NCBI GenBank assembly: GCA_951812725.1
Contig: OX638330.1
Span: 558,001 to 622,000 of the forward strand
DNA length: 64,000 nucleotides
Direction of reading: 5' to 3'
Source of the DNA: an uncultured Caldilineaceae bacterium
GTDB lineage: Bacteria; Chloroflexota; Anaerolineae; Caldilineales; Caldilineaceae
Position numbers and translations under genes: made by a program. This document shows positions 24,901-32,845 of this stretch, piece by piece. The first letter of the stretch is position 1, and the number at the start of each line of letters is the position of its first letter. Below the pieces are notes generated by a model that searched no databases, was not told the DNA's origin, and saw only the letters and a program-made list of their open reading frames with translations.

Positions 24901-26865
24901 GGCGCCAACCAGTTGAGGGGAACGATACCGACAGAGCTGGGCCGCCTTTCCAACCTGACAGAGCTGTGGCTAAACGCCAACCAGTTGAGCGGAACGATAC
25001 CGCCAGAACTGGGCAGCCTCTCCAACCTGACAGAGCTCCGGCTATACAACAACCAGTTGAGCGGAACGATACCGCCAGAGCTGGGCCGCCTCTCCAACCT
25101 GGCAGGACTGAGCCTCAGAACCAACCAGTTGAGCGGAACGATACCGCCAGAACTGGGCAGCCTCTCCAACCTGACAGAGCTGTGGCTATACAACAACCAG
25201 TTGAGCGGAACGATACCGCCAGAACTGGGCAGCCTCTTCAACCTGACAGGGCTGTGGCTATACAACAACCAGTTAAGCGGATCGATACCGCCAGAGCTGG
25301 GCCGCCTCTCCAACCTGACAGAGCTGCACCTAGGCGGGAACGGATTGACCGGGGCGATCCCGCCAGAGTTGGGTCGCCTCTCCAACCTGGCAGGACTGGG
25401 CCTTCACGACACCCAGTTGAGCGGAACGATACCGCCAGAACTGGGCAATCTCACCAACCTGACATTCCTGTCCCTTAAAAGCAACCAGTTGAGCGGTACG
25501 ATCCCGCCAGAGCTGGGCAATCTCACCAACCTGACAACCCTGAGCCTCAGAGCCAACCAGTTGAGCGGAACGATGCCGCAAGAACTGGGCAATCTCACCA
25601 ACCTGGAACTGTTGTGGCTACACGACAATCAGTTGAGCGGAACGATCCCGCCAGAACTGGGCCGCCTCTCCAACCTGACATTTCTGCGGCTATACAACAA
25701 CCAGTTGACTGGAGCGATTCCGTCAGAACTGGGCCGCCTTTCCAACTTGACAGAGCTGTGGCTACACGACAATCAGTTGAGCGGAATGATACCGTCAGAA
25801 CTTGGCAATCTCTCCAACCTGACATGGCTGTACCTAGGCGGGAACGGATTGACCGGGGCGATCCCGCCAGAGCTGGGTCGCCTATCCAACCTGACAGATC
25901 TGCGCCTCTACGACAACCAGTTGAGCGGAACGATCCCACCAGAGCTGGGCAATCTCTCCAACCTGACAGAGCTGTGGCTATACGGCAACCAGTTGAGCGG
26001 AACGATACCGACAGAACTGGGCAATCTCATCAGCCTGCGAATTCTGCGGCCAGATAGCAACCAGTTGACTGGAGCGATCCCGCCAGAGCTGGGCAGCCTC
26101 TCCAACCTGACAGAGTTGAGCCTCTACGACAACCAGTTGAGCGGAACGATACCGCCAGAGCTGGGCCGCCTTTCCAACCTGACAGAGCTGTGGCTAGCCC
26201 GCAACCGGTTGAGCGGAACGATACCGACAGAACTGGGCAATCTCATCAACCTGCGAATTCTGCGGCTAGATAGCAGCCAGTTGACTGGAGCGATCCCGCC
26301 AGAGCTGGGCCGCCTCTCCAACCTGGAAGACCTGCGGCTCGGCAGGAACCGGTTGAGCGGAACGATACCGTCAGAGCTGGGTCGGCTTTCCAACTTGACT
26401 GACCTGTGGCTACACAACAATCAGTTGAGCGGAATGATACCGTCAGAACTGGGCAATCTCTCCAACCTGACAGAGCTGTACCTAGGCGGGAACGGATTGA
26501 CCGGGGCGATCCCGCCAGAGCTGGGTCGCCTCTCCAACCTGACGGTGCTGTCCCTAGGCACCAACCAGTTGACTGGAGCGATCCCGCCAGAGCTGGGCCG
26601 CCTCTCCAACCTGACAGAGCTGTGGTTAAACGACAATCAGTTGAGCGGAGCGATACCGCCAGAACTGGGCAATCTATCCAACTTGGGACAGCTGGTGCTA
26701 AGCGGGAACCAATTGAGCGGATCGATACCGCCAGAACTGGGCAATCTATCCAACCTGACATTTCTGTACCTAGCCGGGAACCGGCTGACCGGGTGCATTC
26801 CGGGGGAGCTGCGGAATGTAGATAGGAATGACCTTGCGCGCCTCGGTCTGCCCGACTGCGGCTAG
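21994..26865 (+). CDS. Giant secreted fibronectin-III/LRR protein
   Basis: 1623 residues. A signal peptide with an Arg-containing n-region and a long hydrophobic stretch ends VWAQQ. Three near-identical FN3 domains (each with ELxWxxVAxxxRYEL and GLTAGTTYYYTVR) follow. They are separated by two tracts of a 12-residue repeat, TPTPTAVPLIST: 11 copies in the first, about 6 variant copies in the second. An LRR N-cap (DREALVAFYNATDGANW), about 40 24-residue repeats (SGTIPPELGRLSNLTEL) and a C-cap (GCIPGELRN-GLPDCG) complete it. No anchor is seen. Eukaryote-like domains suggest surface or host/polymer contact; this is inference. Confidence 0.9.
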   Translation: MFHPRNISTVLRGSGGWLAAALLATAAVLIYANLVWAQQTSTEAAVPAPSLTAEVDNGTVELNWTAVAGAERYELWVWTSADGWQQIGEDNLTDTTYSHTGLTAGTTYYYTVRAVNADGVTGPWSENASATVTTGQTPTPTQTPTSTAMPLISTTPTSTAMPLISTTPTPTAVPLISTTPTPTAVPLISTTPTPTAVPLISTTPTPTAVPLISTTPTPTAVPLISTTPTPTAVPLISTTPTPTTVPLISTTPTPTAVPLISTTPTPTTMPLISTTPTPTPSPTAAAALSAPVLSARVTAADTIDLSWGVVADTARYELFSWWNADTGWQQLDDGNLTDTTYSHTGLTAGTTYYYTVRTVNAAGETGPWSDYASATVTTGQTPMPTPTPTPTAMPLISTTPTPTAMPMISTTPTPTPTVTPTAVPMISTTPTSTAVPLISTTPTPTAMLLISTTPTPTAVPLISTTPTPTPSATAAAALSAPVLAAQVTVADTIDLSWGVVADTARYELFTWWNADTGWQQIGGDNLTDTTYSHTGLTAGTTYYYTVRAVNAAGETGLWSEYASATATTGQTPTPTPTPTAISAITDREALVAFYNATDGANWLKSDNWLTDAPLYDWHGVETDRTGRVVSLNLEANQLSGAIPPVLGNLANLTRLWLIDNELNGAIPPELGNLTSLTELGLNNNDLSGTIPPELGRLSNLTELRLYGNQLSGTIPSELGRLSNLEVLVLGNNQLSGTIPPELGRFSNLVGLALGNNQLSGTIPPELGRLSNLIALSLDHNQLSGTIPPELGRLTNLIRLWLTDNRLSGAIPPELGNLTNLRQLWLDSNQLSGTIQLELGNLTNLVQLVLGENGLTGAIPPELGRLSNLDWLDLGHNQLSGTIPPELGRLSNLEVLRLGRNQLSGTIPSELGRLSNLTDLRLYDNQLSGMIPPELGNLSNLTELHLGGNGLTGAIPPELGRLSNLTTLSLGANQLRGTIPTELGRLSNLTELWLNANQLSGTIPPELGSLSNLTELRLYNNQLSGTIPPELGRLSNLAGLSLRTNQLSGTIPPELGSLSNLTELWLYNNQLSGTIPPELGSLFNLTGLWLYNNQLSGSIPPELGRLSNLTELHLGGNGLTGAIPPELGRLSNLAGLGLHDTQLSGTIPPELGNLTNLTFLSLKSNQLSGTIPPELGNLTNLTTLSLRANQLSGTMPQELGNLTNLELLWLHDNQLSGTIPPELGRLSNLTFLRLYNNQLTGAIPSELGRLSNLTELWLHDNQLSGMIPSELGNLSNLTWLYLGGNGLTGAIPPELGRLSNLTDLRLYDNQLSGTIPPELGNLSNLTELWLYGNQLSGTIPTELGNLISLRILRPDSNQLTGAIPPELGSLSNLTELSLYDNQLSGTIPPELGRLSNLTELWLARNRLSGTIPTELGNLINLRILRLDSSQLTGAIPPELGRLSNLEDLRLGRNRLSGTIPSELGRLSNLTDLWLHNNQLSGMIPSELGNLSNLTELYLGGNGLTGAIPPELGRLSNLTVLSLGTNQLTGAIPPELGRLSNLTELWLNDNQLSGAIPPELGNLSNLGQLVLSGNQLSGSIPPELGNLSNLTFLYLAGNRLTGCIPGELRNVDRNDLARLGLPDCG
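22424..22822 (+). repeat. 36-bp minisatellite, 11 copies, in frame
   Basis: Eleven direct 36-bp copies encode TPT[A/T][V/M]PLIST-type linkers. The central copies are almost identical in DNA, which favours copy-number change by slippage or unequal exchange. It is part of the coding sequence and there is no spacer, so it is not a CRISPR array. Confidence 0.9.
23142..23402 (+). repeat. Second 36-bp minisatellite tract, about 6 variant copies
   Basis: The same linker repeat as at 22424 but more diverged (AMPMIST, AMLLIST, one copy extended with TPTVTP). It joins the second and third FN3 domains. The lower uniformity suggests it is older or less often rearranged than the first tract. Confidence 0.85.
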
Positions 26866-27427
26866 ACGACACCAACGCCGCCACCATAGCCCCCCCCTCG
26901 GGCTAGAACCGTTCTTTCAGACATTCCTGGACGCTGGTGGAATCCTCGTGGTTTCCCCCGCCGCGATACCTGATAAAGTGTTGTTTCGAGCGCGGGACAT
27001 CATTTCCGGAATGCTCTCCGACCGGCCCAACCTGTTTGAGGCCATAGTCTTCAATAGTGGTCGGGGGGTGATATATGATAGACGTACTCGCAGCCAAGCT
27101 GACGCCCGGATCACCCAGGCGTCCGAAGTCGAAAGCCGGAGAAACCGGCTGTTCTCCTACGGCTCTCGGATGCGCCGGCCTGCGCTCCGGAGGTGGAGAG
27201 GGGCTGGTCATTGCACCGGGGATCCGACAACTGATCCGAAGGATGATCCGGCGCCACTTTGTAGTGTCGTTCTCGTCCACGAGTTTGCTCACATAGTGGA
27301 TTACGCGTATAGGCTGGAACCCGGCGGTCAAGAGTTCCATTCACGGATCAAGAACGGGTTCAGGGTGGCAAAGAGCGCAGGGCTGTGGAGGGGTCACTAC
27401 GCGTCAAGCAGTGACAATGAATACTAG
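26866..27427 (+). pseudogene. Zinc metallopeptidase-like fragment (HEFAH)
   Basis: Directly after the LRR stop, in another frame, the sequence encodes GLEPFFQTFLDAGGILVVSP and later VVLVHEFAHIVDYAYRLEPG. The latter contains an HExxH zinc motif followed by QEFHSRIKNGF. It ends abruptly after SSSDNEY at a TAG, a few bases before an IS3-like end at 27440, where a longer protein would be expected. The poly-C run near 26890 and the frame offset suggest it was once fused to or co-translated with the LRR protein. No ribosome-binding site or signal peptide is seen. Confidence 0.55.
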
Positions 27428-27644
27428 GCTGAGATGTTTCGGTTTTTGGGCCAAGCTCGCTTCGCTACCGTGTAGAGCAGGCCAGAGGCGAAGCTTTCAT
27501 GTTTGAAGAAGTGTGGCCTGAGGGAAAGTTTCTTTGCGCTTTCCTTTATGTTACGTTGACGCATATGTCTGTGGCCATCAGGTGGGATTCTTTGTAGAGA
27601 ACTGCACGCGCCTGGACTATGCAATGCAGGACAGGCTAGAGATG
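27428..27644. other. Intergenic with IS3-type end remnant
   Basis: TTTCGGTTTTTGGGCCAAGC at 27437-27456 resembles the IS3-type ends at 17639, 19689 and 20016. No gene is supported between here and the terminator at 27646. Confidence 0.45.
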
Positions 27645-27645
27645 A

Positions 27646-27676
27646 AGCTGCGCCGCTCTGCGGCGCGGCTTTTTTT
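27646..27676 (+). terminator. Rho-independent terminator
   Basis: An 11-bp stem (AGCTGCGCCGC / GCGGCGCGGCT, one G-T pair) with a TCT loop is followed at once by a run of seven T. It would end rightward transcripts coming from the LRR gene and the metallopeptidase fragment. Confidence 0.85.
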
Positions 27677-27762
27677 GTGGAGTTGAGTGGTTAGGTACGC
27701 TGAGATTCATTTCGTCCTGATTTGGGACTGGGGTCTTCGCGAGTAGCGGTGTGGGTGAATGA

Positions 27763-27787
27763 GGGCAGGGACAGGGCCTGCCCCTAC
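27763..27787. repeat. REP hairpin, upstream of the RAYT gene
   Basis: GGGCAGG and CCTGCCC form a 7-bp stem, followed by CCTAC. Read on the other strand this is GTAG plus a hairpin, the layout known for REP sequences recognised by RAYT transposases. Matching hairpins lie at 28371, 33641 and 33717. Confidence 0.75.
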
Positions 27788-27801
27788 GGAAGGATAGCGA
27801 C

Positions 27802-28353
27802 GTGAGTTACGATCCAGAGATTCATCGGCGGAGGTCTATCCGGCTGGATGGGTATGATTACTCCAGTGCGGGCACGTATTACATTTCCGTTGTGGTGCAG
27901 GGACGGTTGTGTCTTTTCGGCAAGGTGGTGGACGGCGTGATGCGCGTGAACGAGGCGGGAAGGATGGTCAGCCGGGTTTGGGACGGGATGCAGGACCGGT
28001 TTCCGTTCTTGGAATCAGATGAATTTGTGGTGATGCCTAACCATGTGCACGGTGTGGTCTTTCTCGGCCAGGCCGTGGCGACGATGGGGGAAATGTCGGG
28101 GCAAACCGCGGGGGATGCTCCTACGTTGGGGGACGTGGTTCGCGTTCTTAAGTCTGTGACGACGGTTGAATATGGGAGGGGAGTGCGGGAGTTGGGGTGG
28201 GAACGGTTAGAGAGGCGGTTGTGGCAGCGGAATTATTTTGAGCGTGTTGTCAGGAACGGGTCTGAGCTTAGGGCGGTTAGGGAGTACATTGCGAATAACC
28301 CGATGAATTGGGAATTGGATCGGGAAAACCCAGGAGGGGGAGGGGAGCGCTGA
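27802..28353 (+). CDS. REP-associated tyrosine transposase (RAYT, Y1_Tnp)
   Basis: 183 residues. The HUH motif is in VVMPNHVHGVVF, and the catalytic-tyrosine helix in LWQRNYFERVVRN, followed by REYIANNPMNW, as in RAYT/TnpA-REP proteins. It is flanked on both sides by hairpins with a GTAG tetranucleotide, the expected substrates. Such proteins nick single-stranded REP hairpins and are usually single-copy and not self-mobile. The frame appears intact. Confidence 0.88.
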   Translation: MSYDPEIHRRRSIRLDGYDYSSAGTYYISVVVQGRLCLFGKVVDGVMRVNEAGRMVSRVWDGMQDRFPFLESDEFVVMPNHVHGVVFLGQAVATMGEMSGQTAGDAPTLGDVVRVLKSVTTVEYGRGVRELGWERLERRLWQRNYFERVVRNGSELRAVREYIANNPMNWELDRENPGGGGER

Positions 28354-28370
28354 TCTAAGATGGGGTTCGA

Positions 28371-28395
28371 GGGCAGGCACAAGGCCTGCCCCTAC
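28371..28395. repeat. REP hairpin, downstream of the RAYT gene
   Basis: GGGCAGGC and GCCTGCCC form an 8-bp stem with loop ACAAG, followed by CCTAC. Same orientation as the upstream copy, about 580 bases away. Confidence 0.75.
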
Positions 28396-28463
28396 CGGAC
28401 CGGTTGGGAAGACATTGTTGGCTAGACAGTTTGCTGGGGAAGAATGAGCAAGGTGGCGAGCCA

Positions 28464-28521
28464 GGGGGGCGTTGCGGGGGCGCAGCCCCTGCACAAGGGA
28501 GGGCCGAAGGCCCGACCGCCC
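28464..28521. mobile_element. MITE-like element, copy 3 (core only)
   Basis: Contains the double-hairpin core identical to the other copies, with the short upstream GGTGGCGAGCCA, but the left arm and both terminal repeats are not recognisable. It sits just downstream of the REP/RAYT cassette and next to the end of the permease gene at 28575. Confidence 0.7.
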
Positions 28522-28574
28522 ATAACTGCAGTGGTTAGTGGTTAGTGGCGAGGATGGGGAAGATGGGGAGGCGT

Positions 28575-29468
28575 TTAGCCTTTGAGTCCGGTGAGGGCGA
28601 TGCCGCGGACGAAGTTTTTCTGGAAGATGAGGAAGACGATGAGGGGAGGGATGGAGACGAGGACGGAGCCGGCCATGACGGCCTGGTAGTCGGTGCCGCC
28701 GAAGCGGTTGGCCATGCGGGCGATGATGAGGGGGAGGGTGAGCTTTTTCTCTTCGTTGAGGATGACGAGGGGCCAGAGGTAGGCGTTGAAGGCGCCGAGG
28801 AAGACGAAGATGGCGAGGGCGGAGAGGATGGGCTTGGTGAGGGGCAGGATGATGTTGCGATAGATGCCGAAGTCGCCGCTGCCGTCGATCTTGGCGGCGT
28901 CATATAGTTCGCGGGGGATGCCGTAGACGAATTGGCGGCAGAGAAAAATGCCGAAAGATGAGAACATACTGGGCACCCATACACCCCAGAGGCTGTTGAG
29001 CAGGTTGAGCTCGCGCATGACGATGTAGAGGGGGATGAGCAGGGTAAGGAAGGGGACCATGGTGGTGGACAGTACGAAATAGAAGAGGTAGTCGCGGCCG
29101 GGGAACTCGAGACGGGCGAAGATGAAGCCGCCCATCGATGCTGTGATGAGGACGCTGATGACGGTGCCAGAGGTGACGATGATGCTGTTGACATAGGCGA
29201 TGGGCAGGTTGGCGCGGGTGGGGTCCATCACCATGAGATAGGCGTCCAGGGTCCACCGTTTGGGGAGGAGGGTAACGGGCAGGCTCAAGATGTCGGCCCC
29301 GGTCTTGAAGGAGGAGAAGAGGAGCCAGATAAAGGGGTAGAACATGGCGAAGCTGAAGAACGCCAGGATGAGGAAGACGACTGTCTTGGTCCACTTGCCC
29401 GAAACTATCCAGCGCTGGAAGGGGGATAAGGGTGTGTGCAGTCGGGTGGTGTCAGTGGTTCCAGCCAT
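28575..29468 (-). CDS. Carbohydrate ABC transporter permease, MalG type
   Basis: 297 residues with six predicted membrane segments and a cytoplasmic N-terminus. The EAA loop DAAKIDGSGDFGIYRNIILP contacts the ATPase. The C-terminal IFQKNFVRGIALTGLKG is the MalG signature. Last gene of the operon 31837-28575. No ATPase gene is present, so a shared MsmK/UgpC-type ATPase elsewhere is expected. Confidence 0.92.
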   Translation of the reverse strand: MAGTTDTTRLHTPLSPFQRWIVSGKWTKTVVFLILAFFSFAMFYPFIWLLFSSFKTGADILSLPVTLLPKRWTLDAYLMVMDPTRANLPIAYVNSIIVTSGTVISVLITASMGGFIFARLEFPGRDYLFYFVLSTTMVPFLTLLIPLYIVMRELNLLNSLWGVWVPSMFSSFGIFLCRQFVYGIPRELYDAAKIDGSGDFGIYRNIILPLTKPILSALAIFVFLGAFNAYLWPLVILNEEKKLTLPLIIARMANRFGGTDYQAVMAGSVLVSIPPLIVFLIFQKNFVRGIALTGLKG

Positions 29469-29474
29469 CAGTTC

Positions 29475-30422
29475 TTAGTGTTCCCATTGGATTTGCCAGC
29501 GGCGGAGTTGGAAGACGGTCGCGCCCAATAACATTACGAATATAATCAGTGAGACGGCGGCGCCGTAGCCCAGATTGAGGGCGCGGAATCCTAATTCGTA
29601 TGTGTAGAGCGCCAGTGTGCGGGTGCTGAAGCCGGGACCCGGTATGAGGAAGAAGGCCTCGAACATCTGCACGGTTCCGATCACGCTGACCACCATCTGA
29701 TAGACGAGTACGGGGCGAATCAGAGGCATGGTTATTTTGAAGAAGGACTGCCAGAAACCGGCGCCGTCAAGACGGGCGGCCTCGAACAGGCTTTCGGGCA
29801 CGTCGTTTATGCCGGCCAGAAAGAGGACGATGCCGGTGCCCAGATGCGCCCAGATGATCACGGCGGTGATGGCCCACAGCGCCTGCTGCGGGCTGGCCAG
29901 GAATGGTTGCTCGGGCAGGCCGACGCTGCTCAGCAGCGTGTTGAAGGCGCCGCCGGTGGGCCGGTACAGCCAGCGCCACAGATAGAGCGAGACTACCAGC
30001 GGTGTGATCACGGGCAAATAGTAGAGCGAGAGATAAATGTTCTGCCATTTACCGAGGATCTGGCTCAAGGCGAGCGCGAACAGGAGCGCGAGCGACAAGC
30101 CGAGGGCGATCTCAACCACCGAAAACAACAGAGTCTTCTGTAGAGCCCACCAGAAGTATTGATCAGTAAAGGCTCTGCCAAAGTTGCGCAGGCCAACGAA
30201 TTTGGGGGTGGTGATGAAGTCCCAGTTCTGGAAGGCGAGCCAGATGCCGGTGCCGAAGGGGATGATGAAGATTATCGTATAGAAGACCAGGATGGCGGCG
30301 GAGTAGATAAGCGCGAAGGGGCTGGCGCGACGGAAGCGCCGCCAGAGGCTGTCAGGGCGGGCGACGGGCAGTTGCGGCAACGTTTGACCACCGGAGGCGG
30401 GGTGATCTTGCAACGTAGTCAT
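29475..30422 (-). CDS. Carbohydrate ABC transporter permease, MalF type
   Basis: 315 residues from the ATG at 30422. An ATG at 30461 is rejected because it lies in the loop of a strong hairpin. Six membrane segments start at about residue 35 (FALIYSAAILVFYTIIFIIP), and the EAA loop is EAARLDGAGFWQSFFKITMP. Its stop is six bases from the MalG-type gene start, so the two permeases are translationally close. Membrane partner of that permease. Confidence 0.92.
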   Translation of the reverse strand: MTTLQDHPASGGQTLPQLPVARPDSLWRRFRRASPFALIYSAAILVFYTIIFIIPFGTGIWLAFQNWDFITTPKFVGLRNFGRAFTDQYFWWALQKTLLFSVVEIALGLSLALLFALALSQILGKWQNIYLSLYYLPVITPLVVSLYLWRWLYRPTGGAFNTLLSSVGLPEQPFLASPQQALWAITAVIIWAHLGTGIVLFLAGINDVPESLFEAARLDGAGFWQSFFKITMPLIRPVLVYQMVVSVIGTVQMFEAFFLIPGPGFSTRTLALYTYELGFRALNLGYGAAVSLIIFVMLLGATVFQLRRWQIQWEH

Positions 30423-30443
30423 ACTCTTGTTTCCGCTGGTTGG

Positions 30444-30475
30444 CGGGCGCCGCGTACCCATGTACGCGGCGCCCG
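30444..30475 (-). promoter_or_regulatory. Intra-operon hairpin between binding protein and permease
   Basis: A perfect 14-bp inverted repeat (30444-30457 and 30462-30475, containing GGGCGCCGCGTAC) with loop CCAT. On the minus strand it is not followed by a T run, so it is more likely an mRNA-protecting or partial-attenuation structure than a full terminator. It would raise binding-protein output over permease output. Confidence 0.75.
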
Positions 30476-30496
30476 TTCAGACTGTCTTTTTTGAGG

Positions 30497-31837
30497 TCAG
30501 GCTGCCAGACGTTCTCGGGCCTGATCTTCCTGTTCCTGCAGGTAGGCGTCCATGTTGGACAGCGCTTCCTGGATGCTGATTTCCTGGCGCATGGCGCGGT
30601 CGAACTCGGCAGCGGCCGGGCCCTGCTGGGCCACGTGGTCCTGGGGATAGCGTGCGTAGGGCCACATACCCTCGGCGACGCGCTTGGAGACGAGGCCGTA
30701 CTTGACATCGCCGATGCCGGGATCGTTGTAAACGCCTTTTGAGGGGACAACGCCGGAGTAGAAGTCGAGCGCCTGCAGGAGCGCGCCATTGCTGACGATG
30801 AGCAGGGCAAAGTCGACGGCGGCAGACAGCTTGGGGGCGTCGTCGGCCAACCGCTTCGAAAGCCCATAGCCTGCAACATGCTGCGGGTAAAGCACATTTT
30901 CGACAGCGTTTGCGAGGGGCGGCTTGACGATGTTGTCGGCCGGCACGTCGGCCACGTCGGTCAGGACGCTCATGGTCCAGGCGCCGTTGCCCCAGATCGA
31001 GACGAGCTGCTGGCCGCAGGCCTCGTATTCGTTGGTAAACAGCTCGAAGTCGACGGTCTTGTGGACATGGTAGACGTCGTGCAGGATCTGGGCGGCGGCC
31101 GCGCCTATTTCGCTGTCGTGGGACCAGACGCCGGTCTCCTTGTCGAAGAAGTCTCCGCCCAGCTGCCAGATGAGAGACCACAACAGCTGATATTGGGAGC
31201 TGGAAATCGAGTAACCTGAGCGGGTGACTTTGCCCTCATCGTTCGTCTGCGTCATGGCAATGCCGGCCTCAATCACTTCTTCGTAGGACCCGAAGTTGAG
31301 GTAATCGACGCCTGCTTCGTCGCAGTGGACCGTGTTGACGGTCATGGCGGCGCCGCGGATACCGGCGAGCCAGGGCAGGTAGTATACCTTGTTGCCGGGC
31401 ACTTCGACTGCCTGGAAGGCGGCCGGCCACATCTTTTCTTCGAGTTCGGCAGCGCCGCCGGCGTGGTCGGTTATGTCGAGGAAGACGCGGGTGATGTCGG
31501 TGGCGACGACCCAGTCGGTGTACATCATCATGACGTCGCCTTCGGTGCCCGAGGCGATGGATGGCAGCATCTTGTTGAGCAGGTCGCCGTAGCCGATGGC
31601 CTGGAGGTCGACGGTGACGTTTTCGTGGTCCTTCTCAAACTTCGGCTGGACCCAGCCCATGATGCGGTTGGCGCCGTCCCAGTCCTGGTACCAAACGACG
31701 AGATCGAGGGGTTCTTCCATGGCGTCGGCGCTGCCCGCGTCCATTTCGGATGCGACCGGCGCGCAGGCTGCCAACATTGTGAGCGCGCCGAGGCCTGCGC
31801 CCACTTTGAGAAACTGACGACGACTAGTCTGCTGCAT
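30497..31837 (-). CDS. Sugar ABC transporter substrate-binding lipoprotein
   Basis: 446 residues. A twin-arginine motif (SRRQFLKVG) and lipobox (LAAC, mature Cys near residue 25) mark export as a lipoprotein. The mature part is a family-1 (MalE/UgpB-like) solute-binding protein: LDLVVWYQDWDGANRIMGWV at the start, and FKKD-type helices ending in GVVPSKGVYNDP. First gene of the operon with two permeases. The ligand is probably a sugar or oligosaccharide; its identity is unknown. Confidence 0.9.
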   Translation of the reverse strand: MQQTSRRQFLKVGAGLGALTMLAACAPVASEMDAGSADAMEEPLDLVVWYQDWDGANRIMGWVQPKFEKDHENVTVDLQAIGYGDLLNKMLPSIASGTEGDVMMMYTDWVVATDITRVFLDITDHAGGAAELEEKMWPAAFQAVEVPGNKVYYLPWLAGIRGAAMTVNTVHCDEAGVDYLNFGSYEEVIEAGIAMTQTNDEGKVTRSGYSISSSQYQLLWSLIWQLGGDFFDKETGVWSHDSEIGAAAAQILHDVYHVHKTVDFELFTNEYEACGQQLVSIWGNGAWTMSVLTDVADVPADNIVKPPLANAVENVLYPQHVAGYGLSKRLADDAPKLSAAVDFALLIVSNGALLQALDFYSGVVPSKGVYNDPGIGDVKYGLVSKRVAEGMWPYARYPQDHVAQQGPAAAEFDRAMRQEISIQEALSNMDAYLQEQEDQARERLAA

Positions 31838-32045
31838 GTTCTCCTCCTGAAAGGCTGAATTTGATGTCTGCTATGAGAGTGGATTTCTGGTGAGATCAGG
31901 CTGTTTGGCGTGGACGGTCTGGACTGCAGTTCCCCTGTTTTTAAACTGCCACGTTGCTGCCCGGCAAATAAATCGATTAAGTAGGCAACTGACGAACTAT
32001 GTATTTGGGGACAGGGTTGCAAATGCCAAGCACGCGTTACATCGT

Positions 32046-32064
32046 TTCTTGCACTGTGCAAGAA
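32046..32064. promoter_or_regulatory. 19-bp perfect palindrome in operon leader
   Basis: TTCTTGCACTGTGCAAGAA: 9-bp arms around a single central T. It lies about 100 bases downstream of the predicted start of transcription and about 210 bases upstream of the binding-protein gene. It could be an operator for a dimeric sugar regulator or a leader hairpin. The regulator is not encoded nearby. Confidence 0.6.
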
Positions 32065-32167
32065 GCGGATCTGCATTGCGAAAACTCATTTGCGGCGATC
32101 GGACAGTGATCGGTTGTTACAACCAGATCCTTGTAGCTTTCCAGACTGAACCAGGGGAACGGGGTGC

Positions 32168-32195
32168 AGTATAACACTGAGTCGGTAACTGTCAA
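32168..32195 (-). promoter_or_regulatory. Sigma70-type promoter of ABC operon 1
   Basis: On the minus strand, TTGACA (32190-32195) and TATACT (32168-32173) are spaced 16 bases apart. Transcription would start near 32161, leaving a leader of about 320 bases before the binding-protein gene. Confidence 0.6.
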
Positions 32196-32845
32196 ACTCC
32201 CTTGGGCAAGTAGCTCCTGACGTTGATCGTTCCGTTGGAAAGGCAAGCAATCCCTCCACGAGTCACATTTTCCTTCTGATTCAATTTCTCAAGGTAGCCG
32301 GGTCTTACCGCTGCATATATATAGGTGTACATCATTGGCGGGCTGCGAGCCAGATGTTTCCGCGGCGGTCGGTCCGGTGGCCAGGGTCTTGCCATGGTTG
32401 AATCGTAAGATTTTTGCCCAGGGTCACCTAAGCTGGTCACTGGAGGGCTCCAATACTGGAACATTTGAGCGAGACAAGCCCTGTCATAGACCGCTAGACT
32501 TAATGAGGGAATAATATTTCAAGTTTAGTCAAATATTTCTATATTAAGAATATATTGCTGCACGACTACAGGTAGTACCAGAAGATGTTTCGTAATCGCC
32601 GATATCTTTTGTGTCATCCGTTTCTAAACCTGGCCTGCTTGCTAACACGGCTTCTGTGCGACTGATGCCGTCTAGAAGGTTTTCACAGGCGGACCTCTTA
32701 ACTCTGCCTTTTCTCAACTCGAGTCGTTTCGATCCCCGATGCTGGTCAGACGATCCCCAGCGGACAGCAGTTCGCAACTGTCGTTTACACGCGGCTGAGG
32801 TCTGCGAACAGAGGTCGTCGTTGTCAATTTCACGGAGGTGCCACT

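Larger units (their letters stand above)
31838..32845. other. Divergent intergenic region, 1 kb
   Basis: No gene supported. It holds a leftward promoter (32168-32195) and a 19-bp palindrome (32046-32064) for the ABC operon. An AT-rich stretch at 32505-32560 (AATATTTCAAGTTTAGTCAA) contrasts with the GC-rich surroundings and may be part of the promoter for the FN3 gene at 32846. Confidence 0.5.

Noticed and set aside
23901..26887. Long open frames on the minus strand opposite the LRR gene
   Set aside because: They arise from the 72-bp periodic repeat, which keeps the reverse frame free of stops; their products are only repeated RLPSSGGIVPLNWL-type strings.
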